A stretch of DNA of 64,000 nt. It comes from Bacteroidota bacterium. Its GTDB lineage: Bacteria > Bacteroidota > Rhodothermia > Rhodothermales > Bin80. A program made the position numbers and the translations under genes. Below the pieces are notes generated by a model that saw only the letters and a list, made by a program, of their open reading frames with translations, was not told the origin of the DNA and did not search any database. Where the stretch lies: the NCBI GenBank assembly GCA_026708685.1, contig JAPOUL010000071.1, forward strand, positions 1 through 64,000, given 5' to 3'. Every line of letters begins with the position of its first letter. The first letter of the stretch is position 1. Positions 47,167 to 56,172 of this stretch are shown here, piece after piece.

Positions 47167-50100
47167 AGTCTTTGGGTCCATTTCTGATAATGTGCCAGTA
47201 CACCAGAAAGCCGTGCTTCATAGTCCCAGTTCTCATGAAATGTCTCAAAGATGTGGACAAGTTGGGGTTCACTGAGTTCATACAAGTGAGCAACAACGGC
47301 ATCCAATTCATAGATAAGATCTTCCTTTTCTGTATCATTTATAGGTCCGCAATCTACTCCAACTTTCTTGGCCCACTCAGCAAATCGATCGTCTGGGCAG
47401 GCCAATCGTCCAGCAATCTGAACGGTACGCTTCCAAAGGAGGCATTCACGGGTAGGGCGGGGAATTGGGAAAGGATTGATTACAAAAAAATTGACATGTG
47501 TCTCTACAAATCGTCTAGCATACCAGTCAAGTGGAATAGAGGAGAGAACTCCAAGAAGATAAGATTGATCTTTTTCATCACCATGTGGAAAGAGAAAATA
47601 GGGAGCAGCATTAGTCAAAAATACATTCGCGGGAATTAGGCAAGCAATAACTGTGCGATGATTTGTTCTTCCAGTTACATCTCTGAAAGCAATACGTTGT
47701 TTGAGGCAAGGAAGAGTATGGCTACTCCGAATAAAGTTAATTTCAAATTCCGAATGAGCACTACGGGGATTGTTTCTTGAATTCCATCGTTTATTTTGGA
47801 GATATGTTAAAACAAGATCTGGATTTGCCCATGCATAGTAGACTTCAGTATCTGGGGTCCATAGATCAAATGATTCTCCCTTGAAGATAGGCCAGTATCC
47901 ATCGGGACACTCCAAGTTGTCTACATCCATTAATGGTTTTTGGGTAGTTGCATTTAATTCCATATTGGGGCGTGCCCTCCACAGCCCATCAACCTTTAAA
48001 TCTAAACGGGGAGATTTTCTTAACTGTGCAAAAACTTCAACCGAATCTGGAGTGGGTAATAGGGGCAAGGAAGCTGAACTGTTCCAGTCATTTATTTCTT
48101 GAAATGAAAAAGTTGAAGGTGAATTGGATGTATAATTTTTCCAATCAGATAATGATTTAAATGGACCACTTAATTGGATAGAATTACCCTCTGGTTTACC
48201 ATGCTTTGCACACAAGAGTACAATGTTATATTGCTGATGAATATTGTCAAAGATCCATTCCGCACGATTGGTCAGAGTAGTGACATTAACGCTGACAGCC
48301 TCTGACAACATTGTTTTTCTAAAATCAGATAAACCCTTTCCAGAGACTGCACTTCGAGGCAGGACCACGCCTAAATAGCCCACATATGAATTCGATAACC
48401 GCCAGAATCGCCAGCAAAATGCCTTGTAGAGATCAGGATTTCCAGAACTAATTCCGGGGTAATTACCATTAACAATAGCTGTTCGAAGCTGGTATGATTG
48501 TGCAACTTCACGCGTATAAATTTTCTCAAGATTTGGATGTTCTTTTTTAAGACGCTTGATTTCAGGTACCTGAACGCTCTGTTTTTTCCCACGTAATCCT
48601 GGAAAATGTCTTGCCCAGAAAGCATCTTTCTCAACTTGTATTTTTTCCCAAGGCGGGTTTCCAAGAATCACATCAAATCCAGATCTGTCCCGAAGAAACA
48701 CCTCTGGGAAAGATATCGGAAAATGAACTGCCGAAAGAGGCACCAGTGCATTTCTTGATGTCTCAAGTGCCTCAGATATTTTTGGATCGTCCAAATTCAA
48801 TGATTCAGAAAGTTCTTCCCATTCATCAAGAACTTTAGTGATGGCTGGATCCTTTGTAATTGGGGCGGCTGTCAGTAGATCACATAGAATTCGTGCATCA
48901 TGGAGTGCTTCACGAACATCATTTTCAGCCTCTCTCGCTTTTTGAATATCCGCCAGAGATGAATCATTACTGTTGGCAAGGCGGCGCAGAGGCTTTTGAG
49001 CTTTCCCCAAGATCTTTTCTGTATCAATCGGAAAGATGGACACAGATCGCTCTTCAAATGCCTCTCTCATTTCTTTGATTGTCCCCAAGCCTACTAATGC
49101 ATTACCAAGGATGAGCGTTCGGTCAAGAAAGGATAAAGGCAATCCAGGGACGAAGGTATGAATCCAAACAGCAAGCCGAGCAAGTTGAACGGCAAGAGGG
49201 TTAATATCCACGCCATAAATACATCGTCGTGCAACAAGGCGGCGAAGGAGTTGGCTGTCTTCAATTAGGTCAGAACCTCCAATCTCTTTTAGCCTTTCCA
49301 TGGCAACTGTCCGTAAGTCCTCCAACTCATTCATTACTCTGGAAAGTCGTCTATTAGCCAGATAATTGGTCATCTGTTGTTCCATCAGATCAATCGCACT
49401 GATCAAAAAATGTCCAGAGCCCATGGCAATATCAGCAACCCGAAAATTAAAGAATGCTTCACCTGCATCCGTGTCATCCATTGCATCCAGTCGGTCAAAA
49501 TGATCTTTCAAGGCAGGCTTTAAGGATCCATCAAGAAGATGATCTACTGCAAATGATTTTGTGTAGTAGCTGCCAGATGACTTTCGTGCACCAGATCGGT
49601 TATGCAGATAAACATCTCCTGCCTTGATGGCAGGTTTCTGACCTTCTTTTGCAGGAACATAGACAGCGTTCTTTCTAATCGTTTTCAATACAAGATCGGT
49701 TTCAGCCCTTGCAAGACAAGATTCAAGAAGTCCCTCGTAGATCGTTCCAAATTCACGAACCCCCAATGATCTAAAGTCAACAGGACCGAGCCGTCGCTCA
49801 GCCGTTTGGGTCACCAGTAAGTGCCTGAGTGCAGTTTCAAAGCATTCGTTGGAAAGTGTGACCTTCGCGAGTTCAGCTCCTACATGTGAAATTGCATCAT
49901 CACTGGAAAATAAGGCACCACCATAAGCAGGAACACCCCATTCGGTATTTCCATGAGAAACAGCTTCAAATAAATGTACAGTTTCCTGCCAATGAGTGGA
50001 TCCATCAGCAATTTTAATCTCATTTGTAACGGCATCCGCTAGTTCTCGGGCCTTATCCTTTAACGATCGTTTACGGTAGGATTCATTATGCGAGTAGGGA

Positions 50101-51212
50101 AGAAGGTCACGATCCTCGGCGTACGCAATAAATAAGAGGCGGAACAGTACAGTAAGAGCCATTTCATAGGTCACCGCCAGTTGATCAGTGTCCAATTCTT
50201 TGATGCCTCGGGCATGTGCTATTCCATCTGCCAATATAGGTACAACATGCTCATAAATACGCTCTCGGAGGCTTTTGGCAAGATCACCAGCATACCGAGT
50301 TGAGCCTTCCAACAACTCATAAAGGCTCCCTCCAGAAGAGAGTGCCTCTGCGGAATAAAGAAGCCACAGGTAATGTAAATGATCATCTTTCAATAGCCAT
50401 GGCTGACATTCGATATAGGTTTCAGTACGTCCTCTGCGACCAACACCCACATTAATATCGGTGGTGTAGAGTCGTATCCTATTTCCTTGCGTGAAGATGA
50501 TCCATTTGAGATCCTCTTTGTCTGCATTTCTAAATGCATAGGTGACTGGAGAAAGCTGATTGAACCGAGGTTCTTTATCTTCAACAGATTCATCCTCATG
50601 TAGCATCACAGCAAGAGCCTGTCTACGGTCATTACTCCGTAAAACACTCGTCAGGTTATCCAGTGGTTCAACAGAAAAGCCGAGTGCATTGAGTAAATCA
50701 TGTCCTTGTTTACCCAAAATGGGTGTTGCCTTTTGGGCAGCTTGTTTCAGATCTGTGCGTTGTGGTACGCCATGCTCCAATTCGTGGAGTGCTAACAATC
50801 CTTCATTACGGAGTCCAGGGAGCTGTGTATGAAAGGATGGTAAGGTCTGAGAGAGTAAAGAAAGAGCGGCATGCCGATCAGGCTGATCTAGTAACTTCCG
50901 ACATAAACGCTCTAGTTGCCCTAAGTCTATATCCCGATAGATGGGTGGCTTCTCACCCGTTGGTCCACATAAACAGGCCTGACTGGGAGTTAAAATGACT
51001 AAGAGTACAGGACAGCCTCGATTTCCCTTCCGGGCATTCCAAATCTTTCGGATCTCTCCATCGCTTGGTAGATGTGCGGCATGAGCGACTACAATTTCCA
51101 TAGCAAGCGTACCCTTACCAAGGAACAGCCCCACAGGATGGAGTGCAGAACTTTCCTCTGGTAACCATTTACGAGGATGTAAATCAGAAAGAAAATCAGA
51201 ACTTTGATTCAT
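47163..51212 (-). CDS. large Eco57I-like adenine DNA methyltransferase (type IIG/BREX-PglX-like)
   Basis: The product has 1349 residues from the ATG at 51212; a TTG five codons earlier is possible. The N-terminal ~500 residues include segments with no catalytic motif I can place. The methylase core follows with SGSYYTKSFAVDHLL, ADIAMGSGHFLISAIDL (AdoMet motif I), CIYGVDINPLAVQLARLAVWIH and FDVILGNPPWEKI (NPPW catalytic motif). The C-terminal part is a likely target-recognition region. It would methylate adenine at N6 to mark self DNA. It is the first gene of the operon ending in the PLD/helicase fusion, which could provide cleavage of unmarked DNA. Confidence 0.9.
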   Translation of the reverse strand: MNQSSDFLSDLHPRKWLPEESSALHPVGLFLGKGTLAMEIVVAHAAHLPSDGEIRKIWNARKGNRGCPVLLVILTPSQACLCGPTGEKPPIYRDIDLGQLERLCRKLLDQPDRHAALSLLSQTLPSFHTQLPGLRNEGLLALHELEHGVPQRTDLKQAAQKATPILGKQGHDLLNALGFSVEPLDNLTSVLRSNDRRQALAVMLHEDESVEDKEPRFNQLSPVTYAFRNADKEDLKWIIFTQGNRIRLYTTDINVGVGRRGRTETYIECQPWLLKDDHLHYLWLLYSAEALSSGGSLYELLEGSTRYAGDLAKSLRERIYEHVVPILADGIAHARGIKELDTDQLAVTYEMALTVLFRLLFIAYAEDRDLLPYSHNESYRKRSLKDKARELADAVTNEIKIADGSTHWQETVHLFEAVSHGNTEWGVPAYGGALFSSDDAISHVGAELAKVTLSNECFETALRHLLVTQTAERRLGPVDFRSLGVREFGTIYEGLLESCLARAETDLVLKTIRKNAVYVPAKEGQKPAIKAGDVYLHNRSGARKSSGSYYTKSFAVDHLLDGSLKPALKDHFDRLDAMDDTDAGEAFFNFRVADIAMGSGHFLISAIDLMEQQMTNYLANRRLSRVMNELEDLRTVAMERLKEIGGSDLIEDSQLLRRLVARRCIYGVDINPLAVQLARLAVWIHTFVPGLPLSFLDRTLILGNALVGLGTIKEMREAFEERSVSIFPIDTEKILGKAQKPLRRLANSNDSSLADIQKAREAENDVREALHDARILCDLLTAAPITKDPAITKVLDEWEELSESLNLDDPKISEALETSRNALVPLSAVHFPISFPEVFLRDRSGFDVILGNPPWEKIQVEKDAFWARHFPGLRGKKQSVQVPEIKRLKKEHPNLEKIYTREVAQSYQLRTAIVNGNYPGISSGNPDLYKAFCWRFWRLSNSYVGYLGVVLPRSAVSGKGLSDFRKTMLSEAVSVNVTTLTNRAEWIFDNIHQQYNIVLLCAKHGKPEGNSIQLSGPFKSLSDWKNYTSNSPSTFSFQEINDWNSSASLPLLPTPDSVEVFAQLRKSPRLDLKVDGLWRARPNMELNATTQKPLMDVDNLECPDGYWPIFKGESFDLWTPDTEVYYAWANPDLVLTYLQNKRWNSRNNPRSAHSEFEINFIRSSHTLPCLKQRIAFRDVTGRTNHRTVIACLIPANVFLTNAAPYFLFPHGDEKDQSYLLGVLSSIPLDWYARRFVETHVNFFVINPFPIPRPTRECLLWKRTVQIAGRLACPDDRFAEWAKKVGVDCGPINDTEKEDLIYELDAVVAHLYELSEPQLVHIFETFHENWDYEARLSGVLAHYQKWTQRL

Positions 51213-51317
51213 AACAGATAAAGCCAATCATTATTTGACTGAATTTAAGGAATTTTAGATTATTTGAATGACTGTATCACAATAAAATTATTTCTAACAT
51301 AATGGTTGAGAGGGCAA

Positions 51318-51410
51318 ATGAAATTATTTCATGTTATTAAAACATTCATTTTTATTGGCACATGGTGTTATATGTTGTTATTAGGCTTTTCATTGGATTT
51401 CTTAAATTGA
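51318..51410 (+). CDS. possible 30-residue hydrophobic peptide
   Basis: ATG at 51318, preceded by GAGAGG, opens a 30-codon frame MKLFHVIKTFIFIGTWCYML then LLGFSLDFLN: a single predicted membrane helix. It lies divergently just upstream of the defence operon. No family is recognised, and a frame this short can arise by chance in AT-rich DNA. Confidence 0.2.
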   Translation: MKLFHVIKTFIFIGTWCYMLLLGFSLDFLN

Positions 51411-51515
51411 ATGAGTGATGCATATCGTTTTGTTGATCAACACTCCTGGAGATTGAATGGCAATGTTTCTAATTGGATATAGATACTGAGATAATCAAAG
51501 ATACATCAACTCATC

Positions 51516-51611
51516 GTAGGCTTTTGCACTAACGATTGATTATAAAAAATGCATCTCTGGTGCTATGGTGTAAAGATTTATAGTAAAACTTGGAGGCTTT
51601 GCAAACGGCCC
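51516..51611. mobile_element. MITE-like small inverted-repeat element
   Basis: A ~96-bp copy with ends GTAGGCTTTTGCACTAACG and GGAGGCTTTGCAAACGGCCC. Its interior (CTGGTGCTATGGTG, AAAGATTTATAG) follows the layout of the 54705 copy. It stands upstream of the spondin-like gene, whose other side carries the 54705 copy. Confidence 0.55.
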
Positions 51612-51726
51612 ACCGGCATATTCATAGTGACAAGATGATCTACTCAATGAGACGGGTATACAAACATGAATCCATTCTGAGTGTATCAGTCTCAAATATC
51701 ACCAATCATCCTATAGTGATTCTATC

Positions 51727-54636
51727 ATGCAGATACGATATTATTCTCTTTCATTGTGTTCATTCGTACTAGGTACTTTTTTATTGGTACAGATGGTTTC
51801 GGCTCAAAGCAAGGCCGAATATGAGTTGACATTTGATGCAACATGGTCTGCCCAAACCCATCCTGATCGTTTTCCCACGGGGCGTAATCCACACTTTACC
51901 AGTTTGATCGGCGGAACTCACAATGAATCAGTGACGTTCTGGGAGGTAGGTAGTACTGCAACATCCGGCATAGAAAGCATGGCAGAAACAGGAAGCACCG
52001 GTGGAGTCAGACGTGAAGTCGAAAGTGCTATAGCTGCAAACCATGCGAAAAATGTTCTCAGCGGGCCCTCCGTTACCCCCTCTCCAAATAGTGTAACCAT
52101 GACCTTTAGTATTGACTCACGCTGGAGTATGGTAACCCTTACATCTATGTTGGCTCCCAGCCCTGACTGGTTTATTGGTGTGTCAGGTTTGGATTTACTG
52201 GATGAGGATGGAGAATGGCTTTCCAAAAGAGAAGTGGAATTATTTGCTTATGATGCGGGCTCCGAGGATGGCAATGAATATAGTTTAAGTAATCCCGATA
52301 CACAACCCAAAGAAAATATCCGTCGCATTGAGGAGGCACCTTTTGTCGTGAACGGAGAGACACGATCTGTTGGTACTTTCGTATTTGAACTAAAAAGTAC
52401 GAAATCAATAGAGGTGTCTAGTTCAAAACTAACAATGATGGAAGGGCAGAGCGAAGAGATCAATGTAAAACTTTCATCTGCACCCTCTGGAAGTGTGAAT
52501 GTTAGTCTTTCATCTTCGCATCCTGATCAAATCACTATCGATCCAAGAGCAATTACTTTCACATCTACAAATTATAGTGATAATGTGAAGGTGACCATTA
52601 CTTCACTCATGGACGATGATTCCGATGATCTCACTGGTGCATCAATCACATTAACCGCAAGTGGAGGCGGCTATGATGATGTGTCACATCAAGTGATTGT
52701 GAATGTTGATGACATTACATTAACCGATCCGACGATTGAGATCAATCCAGATCAGGTATCAATTGATGAGGGCGAGACAGAATCATTTGCAGTTACACTG
52801 TCAGAAAGACCTACCTCTGATGTTACAATAACAATTTCAGAGTTTGAGAATTCTGATTTAACTCGTAGCCCTGAATCCCTCACCTTTACCTCCTCAAACT
52901 TTGATCAAAGCCAGACGGTAGAAATCGCTCTCTCCGAAGATGATGATGCAGAGAGTGACTTGGGAACACTCACATTGACCGCCAATGGAGGCGGATATGA
53001 TAGTGAATCCACAGAACTTCGTGTTACTGGAGTTGAGGATGATTTACCCGATGCAATGCTCATTGTAGACCAGACTACCCTCAATGTCCCTCCTGGTGGA
53101 TTTCGCATATTTACGGTAACTCTGTCTGAGCGGCCAACTGGAAATGTGACCGTGATGATCCCTAAATTCACAACCCCAGGACTTACAGCCAACCGTGAGA
53201 CCATCATGTTCACGCCTGCCCGATTCCAAAATTCTGAAAACGTTATTATTCGTGCATCGGATAATGCTTCAGAAAGTGAGCCAGAAACAATTACGCTCAC
53301 AGCAGATGATGGCGGATTTGATAATGCGTCAGCCTCCATTCGTGTTTCGATCAAACAAAAATCCATACCTACGATCTCATTAGTCGTCACCCCAAATCCT
53401 GTAACGGAAGGAGAAACTGCTGATATCGAATTAAGATTATCTGAACAGGTGGATGATAATATTATCATTCCACTTTTGATCACAGATGAAACTTCTGAAC
53501 CAGAGGATTATGACGTATCAACGGAACTTCTTGTATACATAGGAATGACTTCCTCCACTGTTGTCTTACACGCCAAAGAAGATGATGATCAAGAGAATGA
53601 AACCCTAACCGTCAGCTTGGGCGATTTACCCGAATCGATTGCTGATGCGGTCAAGCCTGATTCCGTGCAGATTACCATAAAGGATAACGATGTTGGCCTT
53701 CCCACCGCTCTTTTCATTCATAATGCTCATGGTGATAGCGTAGATGTATATATGGATAATGTCAGATTGATTGAAGGATTCTCATTTCAGCAAACCCACT
53801 TGAAGAACTTGACATCTGCGGAAATTAATCTTGATATTGTTCAATCTGGGTCTGAAAACAATGAAAATCCATTGCACACATACACATTTTCTCCACAATC
53901 TGGTGTAGCATATCAGTTGATTGTTCAAAGATCAAACGATAATAAATTGTCTCTGATTGACCTTAACAGAGATGAACCAGTGGATTCTGAGAATAAGGTG
54001 AATATTCGCACTTTCCATGGAGCACCTGAGATCGGTAGGGTGACTCTTCATGTACTTGATGCTGAAAACTCATCTCCAATTGACAGTCTGATTGATATGA
54101 GTTATGGAGGCTTGAGTAGATACATTTCGCTGGATCGAAAATCGGTCAATATTGCAATTTATGAGAGTTCCACAGGTCGAGAAATTGAAGTCTATAACAT
54201 GGACCTGTCACAGTCTATGGAAGAATCAAGAGGACTCTTTCTTTTGTCTGGTAAAGGTAAATCTAGTACTGAAGGATTTTCTCCATTTGGAGTTTGGAGT
54301 AGTGGAATTAAAATCGTGCCTTCAGTTGTTACCAATGTGGAAGATCATCCGATCTTGGATGTGGAAGGAGTGTCTGTTGACCATTATCCCAACCCCTTCG
54401 TCCATAATGCAAATCTGTGGTTTGATCTCCCCGAAACTGCTGATATAGAAATTCAGGTGGTTGATATTTTGGGGCGAACGACTTTTTCTGCACGGATGGC
54501 TAACCATAGCGGCTCAAATCAACATCATGAAATTGATACATCGGGTTGGACTGCTGGTGTGTATCTGTATCGTGTCATTATCACATCTGAAACAACACGT
54601 ACCGTTTCAACAGGAAAAATGACAAAATTGCGGTGA
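51727..54636 (+). CDS. secreted spondin/Calx-beta-like repeat protein with T9SS tail
   Basis: The product has 969 residues. Signal peptide at 1-26. Residues ~30-215 match a spondin N-terminal domain (YELTFDATWSAQTHPDRFP, FTSLIGGTHNESVTFWEVGS, SPDWFIGVSGLDLLDEDGEW). Then come three ~100-residue repeats (LTMMEGQSEEINVKLSSAPSG, VSIDEGETESFAVTLSERPTS, LNVPPGGFRIFTVTLSERPTG), one Calx-beta-like domain, a DUF4397-like beta region (LFIHNAHGDSVDVYMDNVRL), and a T9SS type A tail (DHYPNPFVHNANLWFDLPET). It is a large surface or secreted adhesin-like protein. The acidic Asp-rich loops suggest calcium binding. Confidence 0.85.
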   Translation: MQIRYYSLSLCSFVLGTFLLVQMVSAQSKAEYELTFDATWSAQTHPDRFPTGRNPHFTSLIGGTHNESVTFWEVGSTATSGIESMAETGSTGGVRREVESAIAANHAKNVLSGPSVTPSPNSVTMTFSIDSRWSMVTLTSMLAPSPDWFIGVSGLDLLDEDGEWLSKREVELFAYDAGSEDGNEYSLSNPDTQPKENIRRIEEAPFVVNGETRSVGTFVFELKSTKSIEVSSSKLTMMEGQSEEINVKLSSAPSGSVNVSLSSSHPDQITIDPRAITFTSTNYSDNVKVTITSLMDDDSDDLTGASITLTASGGGYDDVSHQVIVNVDDITLTDPTIEINPDQVSIDEGETESFAVTLSERPTSDVTITISEFENSDLTRSPESLTFTSSNFDQSQTVEIALSEDDDAESDLGTLTLTANGGGYDSESTELRVTGVEDDLPDAMLIVDQTTLNVPPGGFRIFTVTLSERPTGNVTVMIPKFTTPGLTANRETIMFTPARFQNSENVIIRASDNASESEPETITLTADDGGFDNASASIRVSIKQKSIPTISLVVTPNPVTEGETADIELRLSEQVDDNIIIPLLITDETSEPEDYDVSTELLVYIGMTSSTVVLHAKEDDDQENETLTVSLGDLPESIADAVKPDSVQITIKDNDVGLPTALFIHNAHGDSVDVYMDNVRLIEGFSFQQTHLKNLTSAEINLDIVQSGSENNENPLHTYTFSPQSGVAYQLIVQRSNDNKLSLIDLNRDEPVDSENKVNIRTFHGAPEIGRVTLHVLDAENSSPIDSLIDMSYGGLSRYISLDRKSVNIAIYESSTGREIEVYNMDLSQSMEESRGLFLLSGKGKSSTEGFSPFGVWSSGIKIVPSVVTNVEDHPILDVEGVSVDHYPNPFVHNANLWFDLPETADIEIQVVDILGRTTFSARMANHSGSNQHHEIDTSGWTAGVYLYRVIITSETTRTVSTGKMTKLR

Positions 54637-54704
54637 TATTCTACTTTGATCCCATGTGTCATCTTACAAACTTGGAGTGTAATAGGTATTTCCAGCACAC
54701 AGAT

Positions 54705-54802
54705 GAGCCGTTTGCGAAACCTCCGCATTTCAGCAGTAATACTGCCCTGGAGCAATCCTGACGAATTTATTAGAATTGACAAGTAGGTTTTGCAAACGGC
54801 TC
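54705..54802. mobile_element. MITE-like small inverted-repeat element, best-preserved copy
   Basis: 98 bp bounded by GAGCCGTTTGCGAAACCTCC and GTAGGTTTTGCAAACGGCTC, inverted repeats of ~20 bp with two mismatches. Interior has CTGGAGCAATCCTGACGAAT and TTAGAATTGAC, shared with the 26421 copy. No open frame and no obvious target duplication. Confidence 0.7.
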
Positions 54803-55134
54803 TGCATATAAGATTTAGTTTGATTCTGAACTACCTTAGAGAAGTTCACTCCGGCCGTTGGTGGGTAGATGCCTCTTTATCTCAATGATGCAAGGAGAAT
54901 GGATGATGGAAGGAGAAAATCTACCAGTAAGACTTGTTGGGTATGAAAAGGATGAATTGGTACCAATATTTGTACCTGAAGGTTGAACCAATAAGGTGAT
55001 GAAAACTGAGTATAGGAGTACCTTGCCTTGAGATCAATCGTGCACAGAAGGCAATAATTAGATCTTATTGGTAAGGCTTAGGAAAATTGCTGGGGTATGG
55101 GATTCGACTCCGAACGGATGTAATTTAAAGATCA

Positions 55135-55142
55135 AAAATTTG
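55135..55142. other. left 8-bp target-site duplication of the transposon
   Basis: AAAATTTG immediately precedes the left terminal inverted repeat; the same 8 bases follow the right end at 58465-58472. Eight bases is the duplication length known for the IS1595 family. Confidence 0.9.
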
Positions 55143-55170
55143 GGGAATTATATACTTAATTGTACTAAAA
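55143..55170 (+). repeat. left terminal inverted repeat (28 bp)
   Basis: Exact reverse complement of 58437-58464. It contains TAATTGTACTA, related to the palindromic boxes just upstream of the transposase gene. Confidence 0.93.
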
Positions 55171-55196
55171 TAATTGGATTTTCGGAACTTTCTTAG

Positions 55197-55239
55197 TACA
55201 ATTATTGTATAAGATGGTACATTAAACAATTATTGTACC
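55197..55239 (+). promoter_or_regulatory. palindromic operator-like boxes before the transposase gene
   Basis: The 11-bp palindrome ACAATTATTGT occurs twice, at 55198-55208 and 55226-55236, 28 bp apart. The second lies within a wider inverted repeat (GGTACA at 55216 and TGTACC ending 55239) that abuts the ATG at 55240. The first overlaps TTGTATAAG, a possible -10 region. This layout suggests autoregulation of the transposase-RM operon. Confidence 0.5.
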
Positions 55240-56172
55240 ATGAGTCATTATCTTAGTATTCACGAGTTCTACCAACGGTTCCCAGATGAGAACGCTGCAC
55301 GTGATTACATTGCCCAGCAACGCTGGGGTAACAAGCCGTGCTGTCCAAGATGTGGCAGTGAGAAAGTGTGGAAGATCAGTGGGGGCATGCACTACAAATG
55401 TGGCGATTGTCCAAAAGGGAAAGAGCGGTTTTCTGTTCGCACTGGAACCATTATGGAGCACTCACGGGTTCCATTACAGAAATGGTTGTTAGCCATTAAC
55501 TTGATGATTAGTGCTCGCAAGGGCTTTTCAAGCATTCAGTTTGCCAAGCATCTGGGAGTAACCCAGAAGACTGCGTGGCACATGGAGCATCGGATTCGCA
55601 AGGCTTGTGAATCCAATGAGGAACTTCCTTTGAAGGGAGATATTGAAATCGATGAAACCTATATCGGCGGGAAAGAATCCAACAAACACGCATCTAAGAA
55701 ACTCAATCAAGGACGTGGAGCCGTTGGCAAAGCAGCTGTGGTTGGATTGCAACAGAGGCAGGGCAAAGTGGTTGCTATGCACGTAGAAAAGGCAAATAGA
55801 GCTACCATTTATCCAATCATTGAGAAGCATGTTGAAAAAGGATCATCTGTTTTCACCGACGATCACAAAATCTATGACAGTTTGCATGGGGCATTTGATC
55901 ATGAATCTGTCAAGCATTCAGCTGGTGAATATGTAAAGGGCAAAGCCTCCACCAATAGCATAGAAAGTTTCTGGGCGTTGATCAAGCGTGGTTACTATGG
56001 AACGCATCATTGGTGGAGTTACAAACATCTTCACCGTTACGTTGCTGAATACGTTTACCGTCATAATACTCGTCATCTCAGTGGTATCCATGCTATTGGA
56101 GCATTGATCAGCAACAGTGAAGGTAAATCCTTATCTTATACAGAACTCATCCATCCTACACATGATTCGTAA
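55240..56172 (+). CDS. IS1595 family transposase (ISXO2-like)
   Basis: The product has 310 residues. An N-terminal zinc ribbon (CCPRCGSEKVW and YKCGDC, residues ~28-55) is followed by a helix-turn-helix (SSIQFAKHLGVTQKTAWHMEHRIR). The DDE core shows IEIDETYIGGKE, SVFTDDHKIYD and ASTNSIESFWALIKRGYYGTHHW. These are the ISXO2/IS1595 signatures, and length is normal. The stop lies 11 bp inside the methyltransferase frame, so transposase and modification enzyme are probably translationally coupled. Confidence 0.95.
   Translation: MSHYLSIHEFYQRFPDENAARDYIAQQRWGNKPCCPRCGSEKVWKISGGMHYKCGDCPKGKERFSVRTGTIMEHSRVPLQKWLLAINLMISARKGFSSIQFAKHLGVTQKTAWHMEHRIRKACESNEELPLKGDIEIDETYIGGKESNKHASKKLNQGRGAVGKAAVVGLQQRQGKVVAMHVEKANRATIYPIIEKHVEKGSSVFTDDHKIYDSLHGAFDHESVKHSAGEYVKGKASTNSIESFWALIKRGYYGTHHWWSYKHLHRYVAEYVYRHNTRHLSGIHAIGALISNSEGKSLSYTELIHPTHDS

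Noticed and set aside
39416-51212. A standard DISARM or BREX locus
   Set aside because: The methyltransferase and helicase/PLD functions are similar in kind, but no drmA, drmB, pglZ, brxC or brxL-like gene is present in the operon.
52905-53483. Reverse 192-codon frame inside the spondin-like gene
   Set aside because: Antisense shadow of the repeat domains; the forward frame has signal peptide, repeats and sorting domain.
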